Positions 1 through 8,565 of a DNA stretch of 64,000 nucleotides are shown here, one piece after another. The notes under the pieces are model-generated. The model saw only the letters and a program-made list of their open reading frames with translations, was not told the origin of the DNA and did not search any database. Position 1 is the stretch's first letter. Every line of letters starts with the position of its first letter. The DNA is from Pseudemcibacter aquimaris (GTDB lineage: Bacteria; Pseudomonadota; Alphaproteobacteria; Sphingomonadales; Emcibacteraceae): contig NZ_CP079800.1 of NCBI RefSeq assembly GCF_028869115.1, positions 1,302,001 through 1,366,000 on the forward strand, in the 5' to 3' direction. The position numbers and the translations under genes are program-made.

Positions 1-1
1 T

Positions 2-1465
2 GTCACTGCAGGAAGTCAGAACTGGAACGAGGCTATGGAGATGATCCAAAATGGTGAAGCCCATATGTTATCTGATGTTACACCAACACCAGAACGTCGA
101 AAGATAATGACTTTTACAGATGTATATTTAAGTGTATCCAAAGTGATTTTTGCGAGAGCGGGCGGGACAGTCTATGGAAACATGGGGAGTTTATCAGGCA
201 GAAAAATTGCCCAAGTCGCGGGATTTGCGGATACAGAATTTTTAAAACGTGATTATCCAAGTATTGAAGTTCTTGAAGTCGCGGATATTGGTGAGGCACT
301 TGTTCTTGTTTCAAACGGTGAGGTTGATGCCTATGTCGGTGACATTCCTGCGGGGATACATAACATAACACGTGAAGGATTAACGAACATCATTGTTGCT
401 GGAGAAGCCCCATATCAAGGGGAAAGCGCAATGGCTGCCCGCATTGATTTACCCTTACTCTCTAGTATCTTACAAAAAGCAGTGCGATCGATCACACCAG
501 CTGAAAAAGCGGATATTGAAAGACGTTGGCTTTCTATTCAAGTAGAAAGGGCCACAGATTATTCTTTAATCTGGAAGTTAGCCTTGGGTGGTCTAGTGAT
601 TATTTTGCTTATTTTTATATGGGCTAACAGTTTGCGTAGAGAAGTTGAGCGGCGAAAAATTGTTGAAGAAAAACTTATCAAATCTGAAAAATTGGCTCAT
701 AAAGCTCAGTTAGAAGCTGAAGCCGCTAATGAAGCTAAGTCAGCGTTTCTCGCTAATATGTCTCATGAAATAAGAACGCCACTTAATGCAATCATTGGTT
801 TTTCTGAGGTAATGTCACTAGGTGTATTTGGTGAAATTAAAGAACCAAAATATAAAGAATATTTACATGACATCGAAGGAAGCGGAAAGCATCTGGCGAA
901 AGTAATTAGAGATATTCTTGATCTTTCAAAAATAGAAGCCGGAAAATGGCAATTAACTGAAAATGATTTTGATTTAAATAATTGCATAATAGATACAATT
1001 AAGATGCTTGAGCATCAGGCGGATAATAAAAATATTAGATTAACTTTTCATTCTGATATTGATCAAAATGTATTGCTTTACGGGGATGATGTCGCGATAA
1101 AAAGAATTTTGATCAATCTGATTTCTAATTCAATTAAATTTACTGAAGCTGAAGGTGAGGTGGATTGCAACCTTTCCGTTTTAAATGATGGTTGGGTCAG
1201 AATGGAAGTTATCGATAATGGGCTGGGTATTCCTGAAGATAGACTGGAATATGTGACAGTTCCTTTTGAACAAATCCAGAAAGATGAAGAATTGCAAGAA
1301 GAAGGGACAGGATTGGGGCTTTCGATTGTTAAGCAATTGGTATTAATGCACCAAGGGCGCTTTGAAATCATGAGTACTTTTGGATTAGGCACAACCGTTT
1401 TAATCGATTTTCCGCCGCAGAGAATAGCGAATAGATTAAAAACTATAAGATCCGCGGTCACATAA
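2..1465 (+). CDS. Histidine kinase with solute-binding-type sensor (5' partial)
   Basis: The reading frame is open to the window edge, and the first visible codons already match the middle of a family-3 solute-binding domain, so the true start lies upstream. Counting from the Met at 35, the sensor runs to about residue 172 (motif DVTPTPERRKIMTFTDVYLS). One membrane helix follows at 178-199, then a short coiled coil, then a HisKA domain with phospho-acceptor His244 in [18 protein letters not shown]. The HATPase domain has an N box near 360, DNGLGIPED near 394 and GTGLGLS near 424. There is no receiver domain and no response regulator gene next to it in view. It probably senses an amino-acid-like or other small ligand in the periplasm; the ligand cannot be read from sequence. 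It converges on the next gene, with 2 bases between the stops. Confidence 0.93.
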   Translation, partial: VTAGSQNWNEAMEMIQNGEAHMLSDVTPTPERRKIMTFTDVYLSVSKVIFARAGGTVYGNMGSLSGRKIAQVAGFADTEFLKRDYPSIEVLEVADIGEALVLVSNGEVDAYVGDIPAGIHNITREGLTNIIVAGEAPYQGESAMAARIDLPLLSSILQKAVRSITPAEKADIERRWLSIQVERATDYSLIWKLALGGLVIILLIFIWANSLRREVERRKIVEEKLIKSEKLAHKAQLEAEAANEAKSAFLANMSHEIRTPLNAIIGFSEVMSLGVFGEIKEPKYKEYLHDIEGSGKHLAKVIRDILDLSKIEAGKWQLTENDFDLNNCIIDTIKMLEHQADNKNIRLTFHSDIDQNVLLYGDDVAIKRILINLISNSIKFTEAEGEVDCNLSVLNDGWVRMEVIDNGLGIPEDRLEYVTVPFEQIQKDEELQEEGTGLGLSIVKQLVLMHQGRFEIMSTFGLGTTVLIDFPPQRIANRLKTIRSAVT

Positions 1466-1467
1466 AA

Positions 1468-2052
1468 TTACATCGCGCTTTTCCGCAATTTTTCGCAGGC
1501 AAGTCTAAATTTTGCAGATAAATTCATGTAAAGAACTTCTATGTCTTTATGAAGATCTTTCAGAGAAACATTTGTATCTTCTAGCATAGGCTTTAGGCAA
1601 AATGTTGTGTCCGGGTTATCAATATCTGAATGGGTTAATTCAACAACCCAGCGAGTAGATAGTGTCTTCATATTGTAAATCATATCAATCGCATTGGAAA
1701 ATGCACGTGCGTGAACAACAGATTGGCAATAAAACCAAATATTAGGTTTCTTCCATAGTTGTCCGTTTGGGTCATTGTGGCCTTCGCATGACCAACAAGG
1801 TTGGAAAATTCCTAATTTTTTAATTTCAAATACCAGTGGTGCGATGTTTTCTTCGACGGGGTGTTCAGGGGTGTTTGAAAGCATTTTAGGTGCTAGTGAA
1901 CACATTTTGTCGCAAGATTCATTGCTTTCAAATGCGCTGCAATTGCTGTTGCATATTGGGTCCTTAAGTGGACTATTCATGAAAACATGATCGATTTCAG
2001 TGATCAGTTTTTTTCTTTTTTCACTCTCATTAAAACCTGGCTTGATATACAA
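1468..2052 (-). CDS. Cysteine-rich hypothetical protein
   Basis: This 194-residue soluble protein has no signal peptide. About ten cysteines are concentrated in the first half, including CNSNC, CDKMC and CWSCEGH, which looks like a metal-binding arrangement. The second half alternates hydrophobic and charged segments (for example WVVELTH) and ends in a helix rich in Lys and Arg. The start is supported by a GGGGAA ribosome binding site 8 bases upstream. I do not recognise the family with certainty and give no function. It is divergent from the TPR gene at 2244 and convergent with the kinase before it. Confidence 0.7.
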   Translation of the reverse strand: MYIKPGFNESEKRKKLITEIDHVFMNSPLKDPICNSNCSAFESNESCDKMCSLAPKMLSNTPEHPVEENIAPLVFEIKKLGIFQPCWSCEGHNDPNGQLWKKPNIWFYCQSVVHARAFSNAIDMIYNMKTLSTRWVVELTHSDIDNPDTTFCLKPMLEDTNVSLKDLHKDIEVLYMNLSAKFRLACEKLRKSAM

Positions 2053-2243
2053 TTAATTCCCCACTCTTTGAAAAAACATTACCTCAAACTTATATATAAC
2101 ACTATATCTGAAGGTGGCTTCGATCAAGTTAAATATGTATTTTAAATATAACTTTTAGTTAATATGTTTAATATCCACAATTGCTTTTTCAGGGCAGTCA
2201 TTATATATGTCATTCTTTGATTTATTGATTTAAAGAAGATTTC

Positions 2244-4100
2244 ATGAGTAATAAAAAAGAATTTACTGCAGAGCAGGCCCTTGAGATTGCAAAAAATGCG
2301 GCTGACAAAGGGGATAAGGTCAAGGCGACAAAATATTTCAAAGCTGTACTTCAAAAATATCCAGAAAATCAGGATGCGATTGATGGAATTCGTGCATTAA
2401 ACCCTAATGCATTATTCCAGAGCGATCTGGATGAATTAAAGGAAATGCTTAAAGAAGGAAAATTCAGGGAAGTGGAAGTTCGCTGCAGTATGGAAATTGA
2501 AAAATATCCTAATGTATTTGAACTGTTTCATTTGCTTGGTATTGCTCTTGGAAATCAAAAGAAACATAAAGAGGCGCTACCTGCTTTTAAGCGTGCGGCA
2601 GAATTAAATTCTCATGATGCACATGCACAATTCAATCTGGGCAATGCATTTAATGTTGTTGGTGATTATAAAAATGCATTATCCAGTTACATGCGTGCTA
2701 TTAAAATCGAACCAAAATACGCGCCGGCCATGAACAATGCGGGTAATCTTTTGATGCGGTTGAAGGATTACGAAGCTGCGGCGGAAATTTTTTATCAAGC
2801 AAGTAGAATCTTACCAGGTTCTTTTGAAGTGCTGGTTAGCTTGGCTGGTGCACTTAAGGCATTAGGTAATTATAAAGAGGCTATTGCATTTTATAATCAG
2901 GCGATACAAATTGATGGCCGTGTTGCCGAAGTATTTATTGATATGGCTATCTGTTACAAAGAAGACGGTAATGTTGATGAAGCCTTGAATATTCTTGAAA
3001 CAATCACAAGAGATAATCCGGAAAATGTCGAAGCTCACAATTGTCTGGGTAATGTATTAAAAGAAATTGGTAACTTGGATGCTGCGATGCATCATTATAT
3101 GCAAGCGTTATCAATTGCACCAAAAGCGGCTTTCGTTCATTTTAATGTTGCAATATTGCATCGAGATTCAGGTAATCTGGAAGTTGCAATACAAGCAATG
3201 GATCAGGCACTTGAAATCGCAAACGATTACCCTGAGTATTTGATGGTGAAAGCAGAGCTTTTAAAAATGCGTGGTAAATATAGTGAGGCTCTATCTATCT
3301 ATATTCAGCTTGATAGCAAGATGCCTAGAAGACCAGTTATTACCGCAAATCTTGCAATGCTCTATTTCTTGTGCGGTGACGATGTCGCCAGCCGTAGATA
3401 TGCAGATATTTTAAATGACGAATTTATTGAGAAAATTGAAGATAAGCAGAAACGTGACATTTGTTTAAGTCATAAAAATTTATTAAATGGATTGCATGAA
3501 GTAAATGAGGTCGTTGAAAGAAATACGGATCAAGATGCAGAAAAAGTGTTGTTTATAGGCGATAAAGATGCATTTGCTGCAAAGGGGCATATATTTAATA
3601 TTGATGGTAAAAATCTTGTGGGTGAAACAGCTTGGATTGATAACGTCAAACTTTCAGATTTTCTTACAGATTCAATGAACCTAGCCACAGGATCTATTAA
3701 AGATAATATGGAAAATTTACCAATTGAAAGTAATGTGGTCTTCGCCTTTGGTGCAGAAGATTTTACTGGTGAAATTTCCTTATGGAATGATAGTGACGAT
3801 CAAGTGCAAAAAGTATCTGAAATTGCAGAAGCATATCTGAATAGAACGCATCAGCTGGTCAAGAATGCTGGACTTAAACCGTCTTATTGCTCGGTTGCAG
3901 CACCACGAGAAGAAAATAAAAAGAACCTTTCATTCATTGAACAATTCAATGCTGCTCTTAAGGCAGAATGTGAAAAAGAGGATGTTAGGTTTATTGATGT
4001 TTTTGCTGTTACTAATGCGAAAAATGGTGTTGCTGATGGAACAAAACATCTGGACAATTGTCATGTCAGTGCAACAGCTTATACTGAAGCATTGGCCTAA
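2244..4100 (+). CDS. TPR protein with degenerate SGNH-like C-terminal domain
   Basis: Residues ~8-420 form a long series of 34-residue TPR units (patterns such as AHAQFNLGNAFNVVGDYKNA and AHNCLGNVLKEIGNLDAAMH). From ~434 a separate domain begins with VLFIGDKDAF, where TPR-linked SGNH proteins typically have a GDSHS-type block. Near 503 there is FAFGAEDF, in the place of a GEID/GxND block, and near 600 DGTKHLDNCHVS, in the place of the Asp-His block. The nucleophile Ser is replaced by Lys, so esterase activity is unlikely. Such proteins are often linked to surface glycan or flagellin modification, but no partner genes are nearby. The start has an AAAGAAG site 8 bases upstream, and a terminator follows. 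Confidence 0.85.
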   Translation: MSNKKEFTAEQALEIAKNAADKGDKVKATKYFKAVLQKYPENQDAIDGIRALNPNALFQSDLDELKEMLKEGKFREVEVRCSMEIEKYPNVFELFHLLGIALGNQKKHKEALPAFKRAAELNSHDAHAQFNLGNAFNVVGDYKNALSSYMRAIKIEPKYAPAMNNAGNLLMRLKDYEAAAEIFYQASRILPGSFEVLVSLAGALKALGNYKEAIAFYNQAIQIDGRVAEVFIDMAICYKEDGNVDEALNILETITRDNPENVEAHNCLGNVLKEIGNLDAAMHHYMQALSIAPKAAFVHFNVAILHRDSGNLEVAIQAMDQALEIANDYPEYLMVKAELLKMRGKYSEALSIYIQLDSKMPRRPVITANLAMLYFLCGDDVASRRYADILNDEFIEKIEDKQKRDICLSHKNLLNGLHEVNEVVERNTDQDAEKVLFIGDKDAFAAKGHIFNIDGKNLVGETAWIDNVKLSDFLTDSMNLATGSIKDNMENLPIESNVVFAFGAEDFTGEISLWNDSDDQVQKVSEIAEAYLNRTHQLVKNAGLKPSYCSVAAPREENKKNLSFIEQFNAALKAECEKEDVRFIDVFAVTNAKNGVADGTKHLDNCHVSATAYTEALA

Positions 4101-4118
4101 AAATTCAAAACTATCTTT

Positions 4119-4149
4119 AAAGCCCTACATAAAGTAGGGCTTTAATTTT
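4119..4149 (+). terminator. Rho-independent terminator after TPR gene
   Basis: A perfect 10-bp stem (AAAGCCCTAC at 4119-4128, GTAGGGCTTT at 4134-4143) encloses a 5-base loop, with AATTTT after it. It lies 19 bases past the stop of the TPR gene. Confidence 0.85.
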
Positions 4150-4197
4150 CTTCCGAAATCGTCAATACTCAAATTAAATCGATAAAGGGAGGAATAA

Positions 4198-5445
4198 TTG
4201 AAAAATCTATTCAAATTATTTGCGATGTTTATTGTCTTTTCATCTGTTGCTTTTGCGCAGGAAGATGAGGGCGAAGAAACTGAAATAAAAGAAATCACCA
4301 TCATACATGCAGGAACTCTTCTGGCGGTGGCGGGAAATGACCCGGTTCAAGAAAAATCAATCATCATTGAAGACGGGAAAATCAAATCCGTGAAAGATGG
4401 TTATATTGATAATGACGGCACAGAAGATGCCGAATTCACCATTATCGATATGAGCGATAAATTCGTGATGGCGGGCATGATGGATATGCATGTTCATCTG
4501 GCATCCGGCAGTGGTAATAGTGCTGATTACGCCATCAAAGGTGTGATCAATTCCTATAAAACATTGATGGCAGGGTTTACTACGGTTCGTGACCTTGGTG
4601 CATCGGATGATACCATTTTTAAATTACGTAAAGCGATAAATGATGGTGATGTTATTGGCCCACGTATTTATGCGGCGGGCAATATTATTGGTGTAGGTGG
4701 CAGAACGAACGGTAAAGAATGTAATGGCATTGAAAGCTGCCGTAAAACAACACGGGATATGATCCGTGGCGGGGCAGACTGGATCAAGATTTATTCATCA
4801 TGCAGCGGCAGTCAGCTTTGTTCAAATGAGGACGGTTCACCAATGTTTTTCGATGATGAAATAACCGCGATTACAGAAGTTGCCAAAAAATATAACATTA
4901 AAGTCGCTGCTCATTCCCATCCGCGTGATAGCGCGCTTCAGGTTTTAAAATATGGTGTAAAGTCTATTGAACACGGTTCATTCATTAATGAAGATGCCAT
5001 GGATACGATGATCGCTGATGATGTTTATTATGTACCAACCGTATCAGTAATGGATATGCTGGAAGAAGTCGTAGAAAAGGGTGAAGTATCAGAAGAAATG
5101 CTGATCCATGATCAATCATTTCTGGATAATAATCCGCCAAAGATATTTGAAGCCTATAAGCGTGGTGTAAAAATTGCAACGGGTACCGATGCTGGTGTTG
5201 TGCCACATGGTAAAAACTACCGCGAGGTAGAACGTTTCGTTGAGCTTGGTATTCCAAATTCTGATGCTTTAAAAATGACAACAGTTAATGCAGCGGACTT
5301 GCTTGATAAATCGGATGAAATCGGCACGATTGAAGTCGGTAAAAAGGCAGATATCATTGCCATTGACGGTAATCCGCTTGAAACAATTGAAGATATTCGC
5401 AATGTTGTTTTTGTTATGAAAGAGGGAACTGTTTATAAGGATTAA
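4198..5445 (+). CDS. Exported imidazolonepropionase-like amidohydrolase
   Basis: A 415-residue metal-dependent amidohydrolase with an N-terminal signal peptide (hydrophobic core ~4-18, cleavage after AFA). Metal ligands of the superfamily are visible: HVH in MDMHVHLASG, the candidate carboxylated Lys in GGADWIKIYSS, His in AAHSHP and SIEHGS, and the catalytic Asp in ATGTDAGV. The closing GKKADIIAIDGNPLE is typical of imidazolonepropionase and X-Pro dipeptidase-type members. Substrate is unknown; secreted members often hydrolyse dipeptides or cyclic amides. The start is TTG at 4198 behind a strong AAAGGGAGGA site; no ATG fits. It is a single gene between two terminators. Confidence 0.9.
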   Translation: MKNLFKLFAMFIVFSSVAFAQEDEGEETEIKEITIIHAGTLLAVAGNDPVQEKSIIIEDGKIKSVKDGYIDNDGTEDAEFTIIDMSDKFVMAGMMDMHVHLASGSGNSADYAIKGVINSYKTLMAGFTTVRDLGASDDTIFKLRKAINDGDVIGPRIYAAGNIIGVGGRTNGKECNGIESCRKTTRDMIRGGADWIKIYSSCSGSQLCSNEDGSPMFFDDEITAITEVAKKYNIKVAAHSHPRDSALQVLKYGVKSIEHGSFINEDAMDTMIADDVYYVPTVSVMDMLEEVVEKGEVSEEMLIHDQSFLDNNPPKIFEAYKRGVKIATGTDAGVVPHGKNYREVERFVELGIPNSDALKMTTVNAADLLDKSDEIGTIEVGKKADIIAIDGNPLETIEDIRNVVFVMKEGTVYKD

Positions 5446-5475
5446 CAGTTAAGTCACCAGAACAAAATGACAATT

Positions 5476-5508
5476 GGCCGTGAGCGGTTTGACCGCTTGC
5501 GGCCTTTT
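5476..5508 (+). terminator. Rho-independent terminator after amidohydrolase
   Basis: Nested stem: GGCCG (5476-5480) pairs with CGGCC (5500-5504) and AGCGGT (5483-5488) with ACCGCT (5492-5497), around a 3-base loop, then TTTT. It sits 30 bases after the amidohydrolase stop. Confidence 0.8.
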
Positions 5509-5627
5509 CACGTTTGCTGGAAATTTTTGCTATTTTCGTATATACTGATTACTTCAGCACATTTCAAAATCCCGCCAATTAACAGAAAAGGGTTAAAGCA
5601 CACAAAATATATATCAGGAGAAAGATT

Positions 5628-6164
5628 ATGGCCATTCGTGAGGTTGTCGCACTATTTGACGATGAAGAAGAAATGATGGATACCATCGATGAGTTAGAAT
5701 GTAAGGGGTTCGACCGAAGCGAAATATCGATATTGCCGCCACTTGATGAAGTGGAAGAGGCGCTTGGCCATCAAGTCGATGATATACACGAAGCTTTTTA
5801 TGATCCAAAAACACCACGAATGTTTCCGCTTGATTATGCTTCATGGGGCGATGCACAGGGCGTGTTAATTGCTGCGCCGTTTATGGCGGGGGCATTTGCC
5901 GTGACAATATTTGGGGCATCAACTGGGATGACATTGATGAATACTATTCTTATGGCCGTGCTAACGGGTAGTGTTGGTGCCGTTTTTGGATATTTGATCA
6001 TGTTCCTTCTTAAAAAACGTCATAAGGACGAGGTTGATGATCAAATTGATCGCGGCGGACTTGCCATGTGGGTGCATGTACGTGATACGGCCCATGCGAG
6101 AAGGGCAATTCGCATATTCAATCGTCATCATGCCCATGATATCCAGTTTCGGGTTGGCGGGTAA
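5628..6164 (+). CDS. Small inner-membrane protein with glycine-rich helices
   Basis: This 178-residue protein has a cytosolic N-terminal part (1-~80) whose opening, VALFDDEEEMMDTIDELECKGFDRSEISIL, resembles the N-terminal half of stress proteins that sense a helix-strand unit. Two membrane segments follow at about 85-103 (APFMAGAFAVTIFGASTGM) and 105-126, rich in Gly and Ala like a glycine-zipper pair. The basic C-terminal domain (~135-178) carries many His and Arg residues. Proteins of this layout are common unknowns in Alphaproteobacteria. The start is supported by AGGAGA 7 bases upstream. Function is not assignable; an envelope-stress role is only a guess. Confidence 0.8.
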   Translation: MAIREVVALFDDEEEMMDTIDELECKGFDRSEISILPPLDEVEEALGHQVDDIHEAFYDPKTPRMFPLDYASWGDAQGVLIAAPFMAGAFAVTIFGASTGMTLMNTILMAVLTGSVGAVFGYLIMFLLKKRHKDEVDDQIDRGGLAMWVHVRDTAHARRAIRIFNRHHAHDIQFRVGG

Positions 6165-6258
6165 AAAGGCATAGAATTTACATACGATAATACTTGCATA
6201 AATTCACGTTTCTGAAATAGTGGTAATCAATAAAAATAAGATTTCAGGAGTGAGATGC

Positions 6259-6792
6259 ATGACCATTATGCCAATGTCTGAATTTGATCGTTTTTTGATC
6301 ATGTTTGACCGTATGTTTGATTTCGTAGAAACCTATATCCACAAAACACCGGAAGATAAATACGAATGGATTCCCGTTGACGGACCAGGTGTGAGTTTTG
6401 GTGATCGTTTGGAAAATATCACGATTAAAGGGTTATATGTTCATCTGACAACATCGGAAGATGGTTTTATAAAATCAGTTCGTGATGTTCCTGATTGTGG
6501 GGAAATTCCACTGCCGATCAATAAGGAACTGACCAATGCGGTATATGATGGTGATTTCATCGCCATGGGTCGTGAAATTCATGAAAATTGCATGGAAATA
6601 TTACGAGAATTAACACCGCGAGACCTTGCGAAAACGGTATGGTTTCAAGGCGGGAAATATAGCGCTATGGGCTTTTTATGGGCGTTATATGGTCATTATG
6701 CATATCACCTTGGTAATATAGACACCTATATGCGCCAGGGGGATATGAACCCAACTGCTTTCTTTAATTTCACTGAAACGGATATGGCGTAG
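6259..6792 (+). CDS. DinB-like four-helix protein
   Basis: The 177-residue product has the length and helical pattern of the DinB/YfiT superfamily: helices at the N terminus (FDRFLIMFDRMFDFVETYI), a His in the second helix (GLYVHLTTSEDGF), and a C-terminal HYAYHLGNIDTYMRQ that supplies two more His residues. Three His form the usual metal triad of this fold, so the site may be intact. Family members include thiol-dependent transferases; the substrate is unknown. I chose the ATG at 6259 because AGGAG lies 8 bases upstream; a GTG at 6220 has no such site. It leads a close-packed set: the racemase starts 4 bases after its stop. Confidence 0.75.
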   Translation: MTIMPMSEFDRFLIMFDRMFDFVETYIHKTPEDKYEWIPVDGPGVSFGDRLENITIKGLYVHLTTSEDGFIKSVRDVPDCGEIPLPINKELTNAVYDGDFIAMGREIHENCMEILRELTPRDLAKTVWFQGGKYSAMGFLWALYGHYAYHLGNIDTYMRQGDMNPTAFFNFTETDMA

Positions 6793-6796
6793 TTCA

Positions 6797-7492
6797 ATGA
6801 AAACAATAGGGTTATTAGGTGGGATGAGCTGGGAAAGCACCGCCCATTATTATAGTGGTCTTAACAAAGGGGTAAAAGCTGAACTTGGCGGTTTACATAG
6901 CGCGAAAATTGCCATGTATAGTGTTGATTTTGCACCCGTCGAAGCCATGCAGCATAAAGGGGATCTTCAAGGTCTTGCTGCTGTCATGATTGACGGGGCA
7001 AAACGTATTGAGGCCGCGGGTGCAGACTTTATGTTAATTTGCACCAATACCATGCATGAATTCGTTCCTGACATGGAGCCGGAAATTAATATCCCCATCT
7101 TACATATTGCTGATGCAACCGCAGAAGTGATCAAGGAAAGCGGCATTAAAAAGGTCGGTTTACTTGGGACTGCCTTTACAATGGAAAAAGCGTTTTATAA
7201 AGACCGGTTAATTGAGAAACATGGCATTGATGTCATTACACCGGGGGCAGACGAAAGAAAAGCCGTTCATGACATCATTTATCAGGAACTATGTCTTGGC
7301 GAGATCAAGGATGCATCAAAGGCCGTGTATTTGCGTATCATTGACCGTTTGGCAGAAAAAGGGGCGGAGGCCGTTATTTTAGGCTGCACCGAAATCGGTA
7401 TGCTTGTGAAGCCGCAAGACACAAATGTCAAACTTCTTGATACAACCGAAATACATGCTGAAAAAGCAGTGGAAATGGCGATAAAGGAATAA
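6797..7492 (+). CDS. Aspartate/glutamate racemase family protein
   Basis: This 231-residue, PLP-independent amino acid racemase (YgeA/AspR type) carries the family's opening MKTIGLLGGMSWEST. Its two catalytic cysteines are Cys82 in ICTNTMH and Cys197 in LGCTEIGML, so both acid-base residues are present. It should interconvert L- and D-aspartate or glutamate in the cytosol, though some relatives act on other amino acids. It lies 4 bases after the DinB-like gene and 2 bases before the GNAT gene, so the three are very likely co-transcribed. Confidence 0.9.
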   Translation: MKTIGLLGGMSWESTAHYYSGLNKGVKAELGGLHSAKIAMYSVDFAPVEAMQHKGDLQGLAAVMIDGAKRIEAAGADFMLICTNTMHEFVPDMEPEINIPILHIADATAEVIKESGIKKVGLLGTAFTMEKAFYKDRLIEKHGIDVITPGADERKAVHDIIYQELCLGEIKDASKAVYLRIIDRLAEKGAEAVILGCTEIGMLVKPQDTNVKLLDTTEIHAEKAVEMAIKE

Positions 7493-7494
7493 TC

Positions 7495-8094
7495 ATGTCA
7501 GTATGGCCACCAGAATTTACTGTTGAAGGCGAACGTGTTCTGATTGAAACATTAAGCCATAACCACTTGGATGACCTCATTGAAGCAGCAGCAGATGGTG
7601 ATCTTCATAAGTTATGGTACACGTTTATCCCAAAGCCGGAAGATGTGGAAAAAGAAATCGACAGAAGGCTTGGTCTTCGTGAACAGGGTTCCATGTTACC
7701 GTTTGCGGTGATCGATAAAGAAAGTGGTAGGGCCGTTGGCATGACCACATATATGAATATTGATGCACCGCATAAGCGTGTTGAAATTGGATCAACCTGG
7801 TACCGAAAAGCAGTTCAACGATCATCGCTGAATTCAGAATGTAAGCTATTGCTCTTAAAGCATGCTTTTGAAGAGCTTGATTGCGTATGCGTTGAATTTA
7901 GAACGCATTTCATTAATCATCAAAGCAGGCGCGCGATTGAACGATTGGGGGCCAAACTTGATGGTGTATTAAGGTCGAATTATATTATGCCGAATGGATC
8001 GATACGTGACACTGCCGTTTATTCCATCATTGCCCATGAATGGCCGACGGTAAAAGCCCATCTTGAATGGCAACTTGAAAAACCAAGGAATTAA
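7495..8094 (+). CDS. GNAT acetyltransferase, RimJ/RimL-like
   Basis: A 199-residue GNAT-fold protein of the Acetyltransf_3 type. Recognisable elements are the N-terminal LIETLSHNHLDDLIEAAADG, the beta-4 segment VEIGSTWYRKAVQRSSLNSE in the acetyl-CoA site (the usual loop is changed from Q/RGxG/A), and RTHFINHQSRRAIERLGAKLDG, which matches the RimJ/RimL signature. Close relatives acetylate amino groups of small molecules, antibiotics or protein N termini; the substrate cannot be inferred. It is the last gene of the DinB-racemase-GNAT run. Confidence 0.88.
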   Translation: MSVWPPEFTVEGERVLIETLSHNHLDDLIEAAADGDLHKLWYTFIPKPEDVEKEIDRRLGLREQGSMLPFAVIDKESGRAVGMTTYMNIDAPHKRVEIGSTWYRKAVQRSSLNSECKLLLLKHAFEELDCVCVEFRTHFINHQSRRAIERLGAKLDGVLRSNYIMPNGSIRDTAVYSIIAHEWPTVKAHLEWQLEKPRN

Positions 8095-8129
8095 TGAGTA
8101 GCAGTTTGTATCTGTGTATTTAACAATGA

Positions 8130-8154
8130 CGACATTTACCTAATTTTAATGTCG
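8130..8154. promoter_or_regulatory. Inverted repeat upstream of the globin gene
   Basis: CGACATT (8130-8136) and AATGTCG (8148-8154) form a perfect 7-bp dyad with an 11-base AT-rich spacer, 51 bases before the globin start. The size and AT-rich centre fit a dimeric repressor site. An NsrR-type site is possible given the gene, but the match to that consensus is poor. Confidence 0.4.
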
Positions 8155-8205
8155 AGTATCATACTGTATTATTTTGACTTCAACACGTAACTAAGGGGAA
8201 AACTC

Positions 8206-8562
8206 ATGAGCAGTTTATATGAACGTATTGGCGGCGACGCAGCCGTAGAAGCCGCAGTGGATGTATTTTATAAAAAAGTGCTGACCGATGATAGTATCAG
8301 TCAGTTTTTTGAAACTACCGATATGGATGCGCAACGCGAAAAGCAAAAGAAATTTTTGACCGTTGCATTTGGTGGACCAAATGATTATTCCGGCAAAGAC
8401 ATGCGTGCTGCGCATGCTCATCTTACACTTACCGAGGATCATTTCGGTGCTGTAGCAGGGCATTTGCAAGCGACACTCGAAGAACTTGGTGTTCCGGAAG
8501 CGGAAATCGGCGAAGCAATGGCCATAGCCGCAAGCACCCATGATGATGTTCTGGGGCTTTAA
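8206..8562 (+). CDS. Group 1 truncated haemoglobin
   Basis: 118 residues, the normal size for TrHb1. It opens with SLYERIGGDAAVEAAVDVFYKKVL, which includes the helix-B Tyr used to stabilise bound ligand. The stretch MRAAHAHLTLTEDHF contains the proximal haem His, and VAFGGP is the usual E-F loop. It should bind O2 and NO in the cytosol. The 2Fe-2S/FAD reductase starts 3 bases after its stop, so the pair may work as a two-protein NO dioxygenase, as flavohaemoglobin does in one chain. An AAGGGGAA site precedes the ATG, and a dyad (8130-8154) lies upstream. Confidence 0.95.
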   Translation: MSSLYERIGGDAAVEAAVDVFYKKVLTDDSISQFFETTDMDAQREKQKKFLTVAFGGPNDYSGKDMRAAHAHLTLTEDHFGAVAGHLQATLEELGVPEAEIGEAMAIAASTHDDVLGL

Positions 8563-8565
8563 TCT

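Noticed and set aside
5467-5676. 69-residue open frame on the + strand before the membrane-protein gene
   Set aside because: It runs through the terminator at 5476-5508 and overlaps the supported start at 5628 in another frame.
6220-6258. GTG start adding 13 residues to the DinB-like protein
   Set aside because: There is no ribosome site there, while AGGAG is 8 bases before ATG 6259.
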